From Saccharina japonica (taxonomy: Eukaryota; Sar; Phaeophyceae; Laminariales; Laminariaceae), in NCBI GenBank assembly GCA_008828725.1, contig MEHQ01001575.1:58216-122215 (forward strand): a stretch of 64,000 nucleotides of DNA. The letters are read 5' to 3'. The translations under genes were made by a program, and so were the position numbers. A model generated the notes under the pieces. That model was not told the DNA's origin and ran no database searches. It saw nothing but the letters and a program-made list of their open reading frames with translations. Position 1 is the first letter of the stretch. Each line of letters begins with the position of its first letter. Below, in pieces: positions 10,611 to 21,207 of the stretch.

Positions 10611-12941
10611 CAGATATATACATACGACGTATATCTATCTAATATACATAGACAGCGTGATGCCCAAATGATAACTTCAAAATAGAGTTGTCTTTAATAC
10701 CAACATGTTTGTATAAAACAATATCTTTCACACACTCGAACATCACGGTTTGTAAGCTCCCTCGTACAACCGTTGAAGGTCCTACAAGAGGGATCCCATA
10801 GAGCTGACGAGGGCGAAGTCCCGTCGGAGTACTTGACGTATGCGTTGTCTGGTATGTACGACACGAATAAACCCATAAACCCACGTATGTACGAGCACAT
10901 TGTGTGCCGATCGGTGCTCTAGGAAGTAGAGAAAATCGCTAGGGCAAGATGTATCGTGTGCGTACACTTGGCAATGGTATACTGATGGTGCATGAACATG
11001 AGGATTGAACATGCTTTGGCAAATGGTGGAGAACTTCATGGTACACCTGGCAATGGTATATTGCTGGTGTATGAACATGAGGATGGAACTTGTTTTGGCA
11101 ACTGGTGGGGAACGTCAGGGTGTAATCACACGCAGAATTATAGCCAGGGGTGCCCCCATGGCCACACCTCATCCTGATGACGTCGCCGATAGCATTGAAC
11201 TGCACAATAAAGGGGTACAACCCGGGTGGTGTTTTTCGCTAGAAACAGCGAAGTTAAAAAGCCAGCATGTGTCGATGCCGAATAGATGGAAGGATTGTGC
11301 TGACCGCCGATCTGGAGTTGTTGGCTCTCATCGCCAGTTCAAACGTTTCGAGGTCACCCTGCAAGGTTTCGAAAAGTTTGAACTGGCCATGAAAGCCAAG
11401 AACTCCACGTCGGCGGTCCGGACAATCCGTTCATCTATTCGGCACCGGAACATGCTGCATTCTAACTTCGCTGTGTCTAGAGAAAAGCTGATCGCCCAGC
11501 AAACACCACCCGGGTTGTACTCCATTATAGTGCAGTCGAATGCCATTGGCGACGTCATTAGAAGGAGGTGTGGCCATGGGGGCACCCCTGGCTGCAATTA
11601 TACGTGTGATCACATCCTGACGTTCCCCACCAGTTGCCAAAACACGTTTCATCCTCATGTTCACACATCACCGTCGAGGTTTATCATAGAGTTGATGACA
11701 CCAGTCCCCGTCGTAGAGGCTGTGGTTTCTGGTACAGGAGTATGTATGACGAGTACCGCAGTGACGTTTCGACGAATCAATTGATAACATGTTGCGGTTA
11801 CACAATGGAGGGGTTGTGCCGCTTTACCTATGGCTTTCAAATTAGCAGCTTCCACACGATACGCACGAGGAGCATGGACGGGATATACCAGGTATCAGTC
11901 AGCGCATCGTATATACGCCGAAGCACAGCACGCCATACACCTATACACGGCAGCATCCACGAGATATACCAGGTATCACGACTCGTATACTGCCAGGTGT
12001 AATACGAGTACATGAGACAGCACTCGTACACCCACCGACCCGATAGCTTCCGCGAGAGCGCAGTCGCGTCGACATCGATACTTTCGTCAGCAGTAGTGGA
12101 AATATTAGTAGCTACAGCAGTAGTACGTGTTAAGTCTTTACCGCATGCACCACTTGATATGACCGTCCGCCATTGCAGTGTGCGTTTTGGTCTGTCTGGT
12201 GCTACTCGCGACGGGTGCTGACTGTACGAGTATGCATAGCTGATACGTTGTATAAATACGTATAATATGGCCTACCTTTCGCTGCATCGGGTATAACTCC
12301 TATAGCATATTCGTAATATAAATGCATCAATCTGGCCCGACCACCGTGGGGGCGGGAGGGCCTTGTATCCCCTAGTATATATAACGAGCCTTGATTGGGC
12401 TGATACCAAGTATCGAATCTATGTCGAACATTACGAAAATCGGTGGCAGCTACGTATACATACTGCCGTTGGTTTAACGCATCGCGATTACTTTCGCATG
12501 GCACGGTTTCACAACTCCGAGAGATCATCGATATTCCCGCTGGATGATCTAGATATTCCATCGCAATTCATGATATAGTATATATATATATTATATATAT
12601 ATGTATATCTCTGATCTCCATGATCTATCTAGAGTACCGTAGCTCACGGTACAGGGTGGCAGTGATATTGTCCGCTTGACCTTGGACGTGTTTCTGGGTT
12701 TGGATCTGTGCTACAGTACATATGCGTACAGATCCTGTACAGCAACCTCAGAATGTCAGGTTAGGATCTAGATGATCTACGAATAGTAGATGGTATGTCT
12801 GACATATCTGTAGATGATCTGTCTGTCTGTCGTGTGCAACGTTTAGGTGTCATGCATCACACTGGACACGTGCCACTGCCTTGCGAAAGCAAGCACTACT
12901 GTAACAGTAAACAGGTTGGTAGATATTCCACCCAAAAAGAT
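10611..12941 (+). repeat. tandem unit A1 (2.3 kb, internally palindromic)
   Basis: First of four tandem copies. It opens with gatatatacatacgacgtat, then gtgatgcccaaatgataact, and ends at ggtagatattccacccaaaa, where the same opening recurs. It contains a palindrome centred near 11370, a run of gatataccaggtatca motifs near 11.9 kb, and an A/T dinucleotide tract at about 12575-12605. Because no foldback element sits at its right end, this unit preserves the empty target site of element B. Confidence 0.85.
11068..11672. repeat. 0.6-kb imperfect palindrome inside unit A1
   Basis: The left arm (gtgtatgaacatgaggatgg, then ggcaactggtggggaacgtc) is the reverse complement of the right arm (gacgttccccaccagttgcc, then catcctcatgttcaca). 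The centre lies near cgaggtcaccctgcaaggtttcg. Equivalent palindromes occur in A2 (about 14618-15222), A3 (about 19330-19935) and A4 (about 25650-26255). Long ORFs on both strands here mirror each other because of the palindrome. Confidence 0.85.
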
Positions 12942-12992
12942 ATATAAATACGACGTATATCTATCTGATATATATAGACAGCGTGATGCCCA

Positions 12993-14215
12993 CATTGTTG
13001 TTGTTGCTGTTGTCTTCACATTAAAAACCGTGCCGGTCTCTCTATCCAGTACCTCCATCTGTCCGTCCTAATCCAACACTTGACACGGTCGATTCCCGTG
13101 GTCACAGGCTACTTACCCAAAAAAGGTATACTGAAATAAAAGTGGAACCCGAAGGGTCCGCAAAACGATCAAAGTCAGTAAAAAACAGATAGTCTGGAGC
13201 CCTCCGCTCCCCTCTACACGCTATGTGAAGGTAAAAATAAAACTGGAAAGGTCAACATGACCAATCGGGGGTATACGCCCCCTGATTCTATCTTGGTGCC
13301 CCTATAATGCCGGGGTGTTCCGTGCCGGGTTCACGCCGGTCAGGCGAATAAATCGAGTCCTCCACCCTGATTTTAAACGCAGACATGATACGGGGGAAGG
13401 GAACTATGGTCCCGTGCGACTGATGTACCCCCGGCCTGCGAGCAGTGTAACTGCAAAAGGTAAAAAAACAAAAAACAACGGAGGGAAAAAGACAAAAACA
13501 AAGACAAAGAGACAAGTCAAACGTACAAGCAAACACTCAAACAAACAAGACCACAGAGATAGCACAGACACGTCATCCCGAGGGGGGGTGGTGCAATGGT
13601 GCGGCGATGGGGGGAGGGGAAAAAACATACAAACAGTCCAGGAGAGTCAATCCGGCACTTATCGCGCCACACCGCCATTTCTCGCTTGTTTTCTTCCCTC
13701 GCCGATTCGTCCTTCTTCCGCACCCCTCCCGTCCCGTTGGTTCTTGTCGTCTCTTTATTATTGCGGCGCTCTTTGTCTCGCTTGGTCGCTCGTTTTCGGC
13801 TAGCCTCCTCTTCGTCCTTGTGCCAGGAGGTCATAAACCTCTCAGCTCCCTGCATCACTCCCTTATACCACTGCCTTCCTCCCTTCACCTTCGCTGCTTC
13901 CGCCCAAACTGAATTCGGGATTCCGAAGACACGTCTCTGGTCGTCCGTAGAGCCGTGCGTAGCTCCGAACGCTTTGAAGTCGTCCTTCAGGCACGTCTGC
14001 CAGTTCCGCTCCGGGCACCCCGCGCCCGGGTCCTTCCCCCCCACCAGCTCCCCGAACATCAGTCGTTCCGGGAGTCGATCGTCTGGCTGCCTTGCCACGG
14101 CCCCCGCGAACAGCAGGCGCCGCTGCCGGACAGTGGCTTCCACGCTCTGGCACCCGACCCTCTTCAGGGCCTGGGCGTAGGACAGCTGCCGGTAGGTGCC
14201 TTGCTTGCGCTGGTA
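12993..14215 (-). mobile_element. 5'-truncated non-LTR retrotransposon (LINE) fragment
   Basis: A minus-strand insertion in unit A2, flanked by the short duplication CCCA (12989-12992 and 14216-14219). Its 3' end is a short CAA-rich tail (caacagcaacaacaacaatg on the minus strand), as seen in RTE-type elements. The encoded part is the extreme C-terminal tail of the reverse transcriptase protein. Upstream RT and endonuclease domains are missing, so the copy is dead on arrival. The insert interrupts A sequence that is continuous in A1, A3 and A4. Confidence 0.8.
13517..14215 (-). pseudogene. LINE reverse transcriptase C-terminal remnant
   Basis: The minus-strand reading frame has the signature found after the RT domain of many non-LTR ORF2 proteins. 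An R-Q-R-R-L-L-F-x-G block precedes DDRLPERLMFGELVGGK, then a CPERNWQTCLKDDFKAFG block, a W-x-x-x-A segment and a very basic, E/K-rich tail. The frame runs on without a break into A-unit sequence upstream, which is chance. No catalytic RT motif (FADD/YADD) is present because the insertion is 5'-truncated. Clade placement (RTE or Jockey-like) is inference. Confidence 0.75.
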
Positions 14216-16485
14216 CCCAAATGCTACCTTCAAAATAGAGTTGTCTTTAATACCAACATGTTTTTTCAAAACAATACCTTTCACACACTCGAACATCACG
14301 GTTTGTAAGCTCCCTCGTGCAACCATCGAAGGTCCTACAAGAGGGATCCCATAGAGCTGACGAGGGCGAAGTCCCGTCGGAGTACTTGACGTATGCGTTG
14401 TACGACACGAATAATCCCATAAACCCACGTATGTACGTGTACATTGTGTGCCGATCGGTGCTCGAGTACGTACGCGCAAAGAAAATCGCTAGGGCAAGAT
14501 GTATCGTACGCGTACACCTGGCAATGGTATACTGATGGTGTATGAACATGAGGATTGAACATGCTTTGGCAAGTGGTGGGGAACTTCATTGCACACCTGG
14601 AAATGGTATACTGCGGGTGTATGAACATGACGATGGCACTTGTTTTGGCAACTGATGGGGAACGTCAGGGTGCAATCACACGTATAATTTCAGCCAGGGA
14701 TGCCCCCATGGCCACACCTCACCCTGATGATGTCGGCGATGGCATCGAACTGCACAATAAGGGGGTACAACCCGGGTGGTGTGTTTCGCTAGAAACAGCG
14801 AAGTTGAAAAGCCAGCATGTGTCGATGCCGAATAGATGGAAGGATTGTGCTGACCGCCGATCTGGAGTTGTTGGCTCTCATCGCCAGTTCAAACGTTTCG
14901 AGGTCGCCCTGCAAGGTTTCGAAAAGTTTGAACTGGCCATGAAAGCCAAGAACTCCACATCGGCGGTCCGGACAATCCTTCCATCTATTCGGCACCGGAA
15001 CATGCTGCATTCTAACTTCGCTGTTTCTAGCGAAAAGCTGATCGCCCAGCAAACACCACCCGGGTTGTACTCCATTATAGTGCAGTCGAATGCCATTGGC
15101 GACGTCCTCAGGATGAGGTGTGGCCATGGGGGCACCCCTGGCTGCAATTATACGTGTGATCACATCCTGACGTTCCCCACCAGTTGCCAAAACACGTTTC
15201 ATCCTCATGTTCACACATCACCGTCGAGGTTTATCATAGAGTTGATGACACCAGTCCCCGTCGTAGAGGCTGTGTTTTCTGGTACAGGAGTATGTACGAC
15301 GAGTACCGCAGTGACGTTTCGACGAATCAATTGATAACATGTTGCGGTTACACAATGGAGGGGTTGTGCCGCTTTACCTATGGCTTTCAAATTTGCAGTT
15401 TTCACACGATACGCACGAGGAGCATGGACGGGATATACCAGGTATCAGTCAGCGCATCGTATATACGCCGAAGCACAGCACGCCATACACCTACACACGG
15501 CAGCATCCACGAGATATACCAGGTACCACGACTCGTATACTGCCAGGTGTGATACGAGTACATGAGACAGCACTCGTACACCCACCGACCCGATAGCTTC
15601 CGCGAGAGCGCAGTCGCGTCGACATCGATACTTTCGTCAGCAGTAGTGGAAATATTAGTAGCTACAGCAGTAGTACGTGTTAAGTCTTCACTGCATGCGC
15701 CACTTGGTAAGACCGTCCGCCATTGCAGTGTGCGCTTTGGTCTGTCTGGTGCTACTCGCGACGGGTGCTGACTGTACGAGTATGCATAGCTGATCTGTTG
15801 TATGAATACGTATGGCCTGCCTTTCGCTGCATCGGCTATAACTCCTATATCATCTTCGTAATATAAATGCATCAATCTGGCCCTACCGCCGTGGGGACGG
15901 GAGGGCCTTGTATCCCCTAGTATATTTATCACGAGCCTTGATTGGGCTGATACCACGTATCGAATCTATGTCGAACATTACGAAATTCGGTGGCCGCTAC
16001 GTATGCATACTGACGTTGGTTTACCGCATCGCGATTACTTTCGCATGGCACGGTTTCACAACTCCGAGAGATCATCGATATTCCCGCTGGACGATCTAGA
16101 TATTCCATCGCAGTATACATAATATATATATATATCGCAATATATACAATATATATCCCCGATCTCCATGATGTATCTCGAGTACCGTAGCTCACGTTAC
16201 AGGGTGGCAGTGATATTGTCCGCTTGACCTTGAACGTGTTTCTGGGTTTGGATCTGTGCTACAGTACATATGCGTACAGATCCTGTACAGCAACCTCAGA
16301 ATGTCAGGTTAGGATCTACAGTAGATGATCTACGAATAGTAGATGGTATGTCTGATATATCTGTAGATGATCTGTCTGTCTGCCGTGTGCAACGTTTAGG
16401 TGTCATGCATCACACTGGACACGTGCCACTGCCTTGCGAAAGCAAGCACTACTGTAACAGTAAACAGGCTGGTAGATATTATACC

Positions 16486-16494
16486 CAAAAAGAT
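16486..16494 (+). repeat. 9-bp target-site duplication of foldback element B1, left
   Basis: CAAAAAGAT lies immediately before the terminal GGGAAGT of B1 and recurs at 18876-18884 after the opposite terminus ACTTCCC. Unit A1 holds the single uninterrupted copy (acccaaaaagatatataaat near 12939-12958). Confidence 0.85.
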
Positions 16495-18875
16495 GGGAAG
16501 TAAACAATGTGCCCCCGGGGGCACATTTCTTAACGACGCCCCCGGGGGCACTTTTAGCTTATTGCGCCCCCGGAATTGGGGCTGAATACAAAGCACATCA
16601 CCACGAGCGATTACGACCACCGTAGGGCAGCAGACCTGTCTGGGAATTGTCTACTGCATGTGCTGCTGCGGTGTGTGCAGTAATGCCGCCAGGTATCGCT
16701 CCTCGCTCGATATACAAACGTGTTTGTGTTCTCTTATTCCCAGGCTTTGTGGGGGGGCACATCAAGCTAAAAGTGCCTCCGAAAGCAGACTACATACATG
16801 AAGCACGCTATGACTACGACCGAGTACAACGATCGTAGGGCACCAGACTTCTCTGGGACTTGCCTACGGTATGTGCTGCTGAGGTCTGTGCACTAGTTCC
16901 GCCGGCCATCGCTTCTCGCTCGATATACATACGTGTTCGTGTTCTCGATACCAAGGATATACTCCAGGCCATTTTTGGGGGGCGCACCACGCTAACGGTG
17001 CCTCCTGAAATAGGCTGCATGAAGCACGCCACCACGAGCGATCACGACGATCGTACGGCACCAGAGACTGGTGCTACGATAGGGGGGGGGACCCACAATT
17101 TCACTGCCGGATTTTGGCCACTCGGACGAGTGGCTCCGAATCTTACTGAAACTTGGACCTAAATATGGTTTGTTGGCGTTGCGTAACAAAATGTCCGATG
17201 GCGGTGCATATAGAACAACAAAAATAATTAATAAATGTTATGAGTACAACGCAGTAAAGCATTCACTCGGCCGAGTGGCTCTGTGCAGGTGAAAAATAAA
17301 CACCTATACATGACCCCCCTACCGTAGCACCAGTCCAGACCTGTCTAGGAATTGCCTACGGTATTTGCTGCTGCGGTGTGTACAGTAGTTTCGTCGATCA
17401 TCGCTTCTCGCTCGATATACAGACGGGTTCGTGTTCTCGATACTTACGATATTTTTCGGGGGGCACATCAAGCTAAAAATGCCTCCGGAAACAGACTACA
17501 TGAAGCACGCCACCGCAAGAGATCACGTCAACCGTAGGACACCACACTTGTCTGGAGATATTCTACGGCATGTACTGCTGTGGTGTATGCAGTAGTACGA
17601 TAATTCCGCAACCCATCTGCTACACACACCACAGCAGCAGGTGCCATAGACAAACCTCACACGGGCCAACTACGTACTACAGCACTGCAGTACTGACCGT
17701 ATCAATATAGTAGTTTGGTAGTTTTACTACTGCTGATAGTCTGTTTTCGGAGGCACCTTTAGCTTGGGGCTCCAAACATTTGCCTGGAGATATCCTGAAT
17801 ATCAAGAACAATACGAACCCGTCTGTATATCGAGCCAGAAGCGACGACCGGCGGAACTACTGCACACGCTGCAGCAGTACATGCCGTAGACAATCTCCAG
17901 ACAAGTGTGGTGTCCTGCGGTTGACGTGATCTCTTGTGGTGGCGTGCTTCATGTACGTGTTTCCGGAAGCATTTTTAGCTTGATGTGCCCCCCGAAAAAT
18001 ATCGTAAGTATCGAGAACACGAACCCGTCTGTATATCGAGCGAGAAGCGATGACCGACGGAACTGCTGTACACACCGCAGCAGCAAATACCGTAGGCAAT
18101 TCCTAGACAGGTCTGGTGCCGTACGATTGTCGTGATCGCTCGTGGTGGCGTGCTTCATGCAGCTTATTTCCGGAGGCACCTTTAGCGTGGTGCGCCCCCC
18201 AAAAATGGCCTGGAGTATATCCTTGGTATCGAGAACACGAACACGTATGTATACCGAGCGAGAAGCGATGGCCGGCGGAACTCGTGCACAGGCCTCAGCA
18301 GCACATACCGTAGACAAGTCCCAGAGAAATCTGGTGCCCTACGATCGTTGTACTCGGTCGTAGTCATAGCGTGCTTCATGTATGTACAGTAGTCTGCTTT
18401 CGGAGGCACTTTTAGCTTGATGTGCCCCCCCACAACGCCTGGGAATAAGAGAACACAAACACGTTTGTATATCGAGCGAGGAGCGATACCTGGCGGCATT
18501 ACTGCATACACGACAGCAGCACATGCCGTAGACAATGCCCTACGGCCGTCGTCATCGCTCGTGGCGCGTGGATCATGTAGAGGCACTTTAAGCTTGATGT
18601 GCACCCAAAACCAATGCCTGGAAATATCCTGAGTATCGACAACACGAAGCCGTCTGTATATTGCGCGAAACGCGATGCCCGGCGGAACTACTGCACACAC
18701 CGCAGCAGCACATGCAGTAGACAATTTCCAGACAGGTCTGCTGCCCTACGGTCGTCGTAATCGCTCGTGGTGATGTGCTTTGTATTCAGCCCCATTTCCG
18801 GGGCACAATAAGCTAAAAGGGCCCCCGGGGGCGTCGTTAAGAAATGTGCCCCCGGGGGCACATTTATCACTTCCC
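16495..18875. mobile_element. foldback-type element B1 with modular long inverted repeats
   Basis: A 2.38 kb element with termini GGGAAGTAAACAATGTGCCC and, inverted, GGGCACATTTATCACTTCCC, flanked by a 9-bp duplication. Next to each end is a GC-rich double palindrome, GTGCCCCCGGGGGCAC. Each arm is about 1.1 kb and is built of four to five tandem modules of 207-220 bp. The module landmark catgaagcacg occurs at about 16798, 17018 and 17499, and its complement at about 17942, 18149 and 18369. No transposase is present. Long modular inverted repeats and a 9-bp duplication fit Foldback or Mutator-like non-autonomous elements. Confidence 0.85.
17066..17335. mobile_element. 270-bp MITE (family M3) nested in the left arm of B1
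   Basis: Terminal inverted repeats are GACTGGTGCTACGATAGGGG and CCCCTACCGTAGCACCAGTC, flanked by CAGA on both sides (17062-17065 and 17336-17339). Internally it carries two copies of the cactcggNcgagtggct palindrome. The right arm of B1 lacks the insert (ggtctggtgccgtacg near 18110-18125) and so preserves the empty site. Related copies lie at 21779-22048, 39935-40254 and about 53014-53297. Confidence 0.9.
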
Positions 18876-19532
18876 CAAAAAGATATATACATACGATGTA
18901 TATATATCTAATATAGACAGCGTGATGCCCAAATGATAACTTCAAAATAGAGTCGTCTTTAATACCAACATGTTGTTTAAACAATATCTTTCACACACTC
19001 GAACATCACGGTTTGTAAACTCCCTCGTGCAACCATCGAAGCTCCTACGAGAGGGATCCCATAGAGCTGACGAGGGCGAAGTCCCGTCGGAGTACTTGAC
19101 GTATGCGTGGTATGTACGACACGAATAATCCCATTTACCCACGTATGTACGTGTACATTGTGTGCCGATCGGTGCTCTAGTACGTACGCGCAAAGAAAAT
19201 CGCTATGGCAAGATGTGTCGTATGCGTACACCTGGCAATGGTATACTGATGGTGCATGAACATGAGGATTGGATATACTTTGGCAAGTGGTGGAGAACTT
19301 CATGGTACACCTGGCAATGGTATACTGCTGGTGTGTGAACATGAGGATGGAACTTGTTTTGGCAACTGGTGGGGGACGTCAGGGTGTAATCACACGTAGC
19401 ATTGTAGCAAGGGATGCCCCCATGGCCACACCTCATCCTGATGACGTCGCCGATGGCATTGAACTGCACAATAATGGGGTACAACCCGGGTGGTAGTTTT
19501 CGCTAGAGAAACAGCGAAGTTAAAAAGCCAGC

Positions 19533-20276
19533 ATGTGTCGATGCCGAATAGATGGAAAGATTGTCCTGACCGCCGATGTAAAGTCCTTGGCTTTCATGGC
19601 CAGTTCAAACTTTTCGAGCTTGCAGGGCGACCTCGAAAAGTTTGAACTGGCCATGAAAGCCAAGAACTCCACATCAGCGGGCAGGACAATCCTTCCACCT
19701 ATTCGACACCGGGACATGCTGCATTCTAACTTCGCTGTTTCTAGCGAAACGCTGATTGCGCAGCAAACACCACCCGGGTTGTACCCCATTATTGTGCAGT
19801 TTCATGCCATTGGCGACGTCATGAGGATGAGGTGTGGCCATGGGGGCACCCCTGGCTGCAACTATACGTGTGATTACACCCTGACGTTCCCCACCAGTTG
19901 CCAAACAAAGTTTCATCCTCATGTTCACGCATCACCGTCTAGGTTTGTCATAGAGTTTGATGACACGAGTCCCCGTCGTAGGAGCTGTGTTTTCTGGTAC
20001 AGCAGTATGTACGACGAGTACCGCAGTGACGTTTCGACGAATCAATTGACAACATGTTGCCGTTACACAATGTTGGGGTTGTGCCGCTTTACCTATGGCT
20101 TTCAAATTGGCAGTTTTCACACGATACGCACGAGTAGCATGGACGGGATATACCAGATATCGGGCAGTGCATCGTACGCCGAAACACAACACGCCATACA
20201 CCTATACAAGGCAGCATCCACGAGATATACCAGGTACCACGACTCGTATACTGCCAGGTATGATACGAGTACATGA
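19533..20276 (+). CDS. unassigned cysteine-rich ORF in unit A3
   Basis: 247 codons without a break, starting at an ATG in the left part of the palindrome and running through it into unique A sequence. The second half holds a Cys/His-rich stretch (MRCGHGGTPGCNYTCDYTLT, then a FHPHVH motif), followed by a D-x-S-P-R-R-R block and CRFTYGFQIGSF. The same reading is kept in A4. In A1 and A2 the frame is broken by a one-base loss after the H-x-H motif, although the downstream peptide persists in another frame. No signal peptide or known domain was recognised. It may be a captured host fragment, an old element gene, or chance. Confidence 0.3.
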   Translation: MCRCRIDGKIVLTADVKSLAFMASSNFSSLQGDLEKFELAMKAKNSTSAGRTILPPIRHRDMLHSNFAVSSETLIAQQTPPGLYPIIVQFHAIGDVMRMRCGHGGTPGCNYTCDYTLTFPTSCQTKFHPHVHASPSRFVIEFDDTSPRRRSCVFWYSSMYDEYRSDVSTNQLTTCCRYTMLGLCRFTYGFQIGSFHTIRTSSMDGIYQISGSASYAETQHAIHLYKAASTRYTRYHDSYTARYDTST

Positions 20277-20890
20277 GACAGCACTCGTACACCCACCGAC
20301 CCGATAGCTTCCGCGAGAGCGCAGTCGCGTCGACATCGATACTTTCGTCAGCAGTAGTGGAAATATTAGTAGCTACAGCAGTAGTACGTGTTAAGTCTTT
20401 ACCGCATGCACCACTTAATGAGACCGTCCGCCATTGCAGTGTGCGCTTTGGTCTGTCTGGTGCTACTCGCGACGGGTGCTGACTGTACGAGTATGCATAG
20501 CTGATCTGTTGTATGAATACGTATGGCCTGCCTTTCGCTGCATCGGCTATAACTCCTATATCATCTTCGTAATATAACTGCATCAATCTGGCCCTGCCGC
20601 CGTGGGGACGAGATGACCTTTTATTCCCTAGTATATATTTATTCATAACGAGCCTCGGTTGAGCTGATATCAAGTATCGAATCTATGTCGAACATTACGA
20701 AATTCGGTGGCCGCTACGTATGCATACTGACGTTGGTTTACCGCATCGCGATCACTTTCGCATGGCACGGTTTCACAACTCCGAGAGATCATCGATATTC
20801 CCGCTGGATGATCTAGATATTCCATCGCAATAAATATAATATATTATATAATCCGCGAATAATACAATATATATCCCCGATCTCCATGAT
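20208..20890 (+). other. unit A3 right part, no gene seen
   Basis: Holds repeated gatataccaggta motifs, a block conserved in all four A units (gcgagagcgcagtcgcgtcg) and an A/T-rich tract near 20825-20875. No further coding signal was found. Confidence 0.5.
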
Positions 20891-21207
20891 GTATCTCGAG
20901 TACCGTAGCTCACGTTACAGGGTGGCAGTGATATTGTCCGCTTGACCTTGAACGTGTTTCTGGGTTTGGATCTGTGCTACAGTACATATGCGTACAGATC
21001 CTGTACAGCAACCTCAGAATGTCAGGTTAGGATCTAGATGATCTACGAATAGTAGATGGTATGTCTGATATATCTGTAGATGATCTGTCTGTCTGCCGTG
21101 TGCAACGTTTAGGTGTCATGCATCACACTGGACACGTGCCACTGCCTTGCGAAAGCAAGCACTACTGTAACAGTAAACAGGCTGGTAGATATTATACCCA
21201 AAAATAT

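Larger units (their letters stand above)
12942..16494 (+). repeat. tandem unit A2 (interrupted by a LINE fragment)
   Basis: It restarts the A sequence (aaaaagatatataaatacga), is broken at 12993-14215 by a LINE tail, and resumes at cccaaatgctaccttcaaaa. Its palindrome region resembles that of A1 more than those of A3 and A4. It ends in the 9-bp target CAAAAAGAT next to foldback element B1. Confidence 0.8.
18876..21207 (+). repeat. tandem unit A3
   Basis: It begins with the right target duplication of B1 and the A opening gatatatacatacgatgta. Its palindrome region (about 19330-19935) is almost identical to A4 and clearly different from A1/A2. It carries the 247-codon cysteine-rich frame at 19533-20276. 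Confidence 0.85.

Noticed and set aside
11005-11784. 259-codon frame in A1 and its twin in A2
   Set aside because: Its length comes from the palindrome, which opens frames on both strands; it is frameshifted against A3/A4. Described under the A units and the Cys-rich ORF instead.
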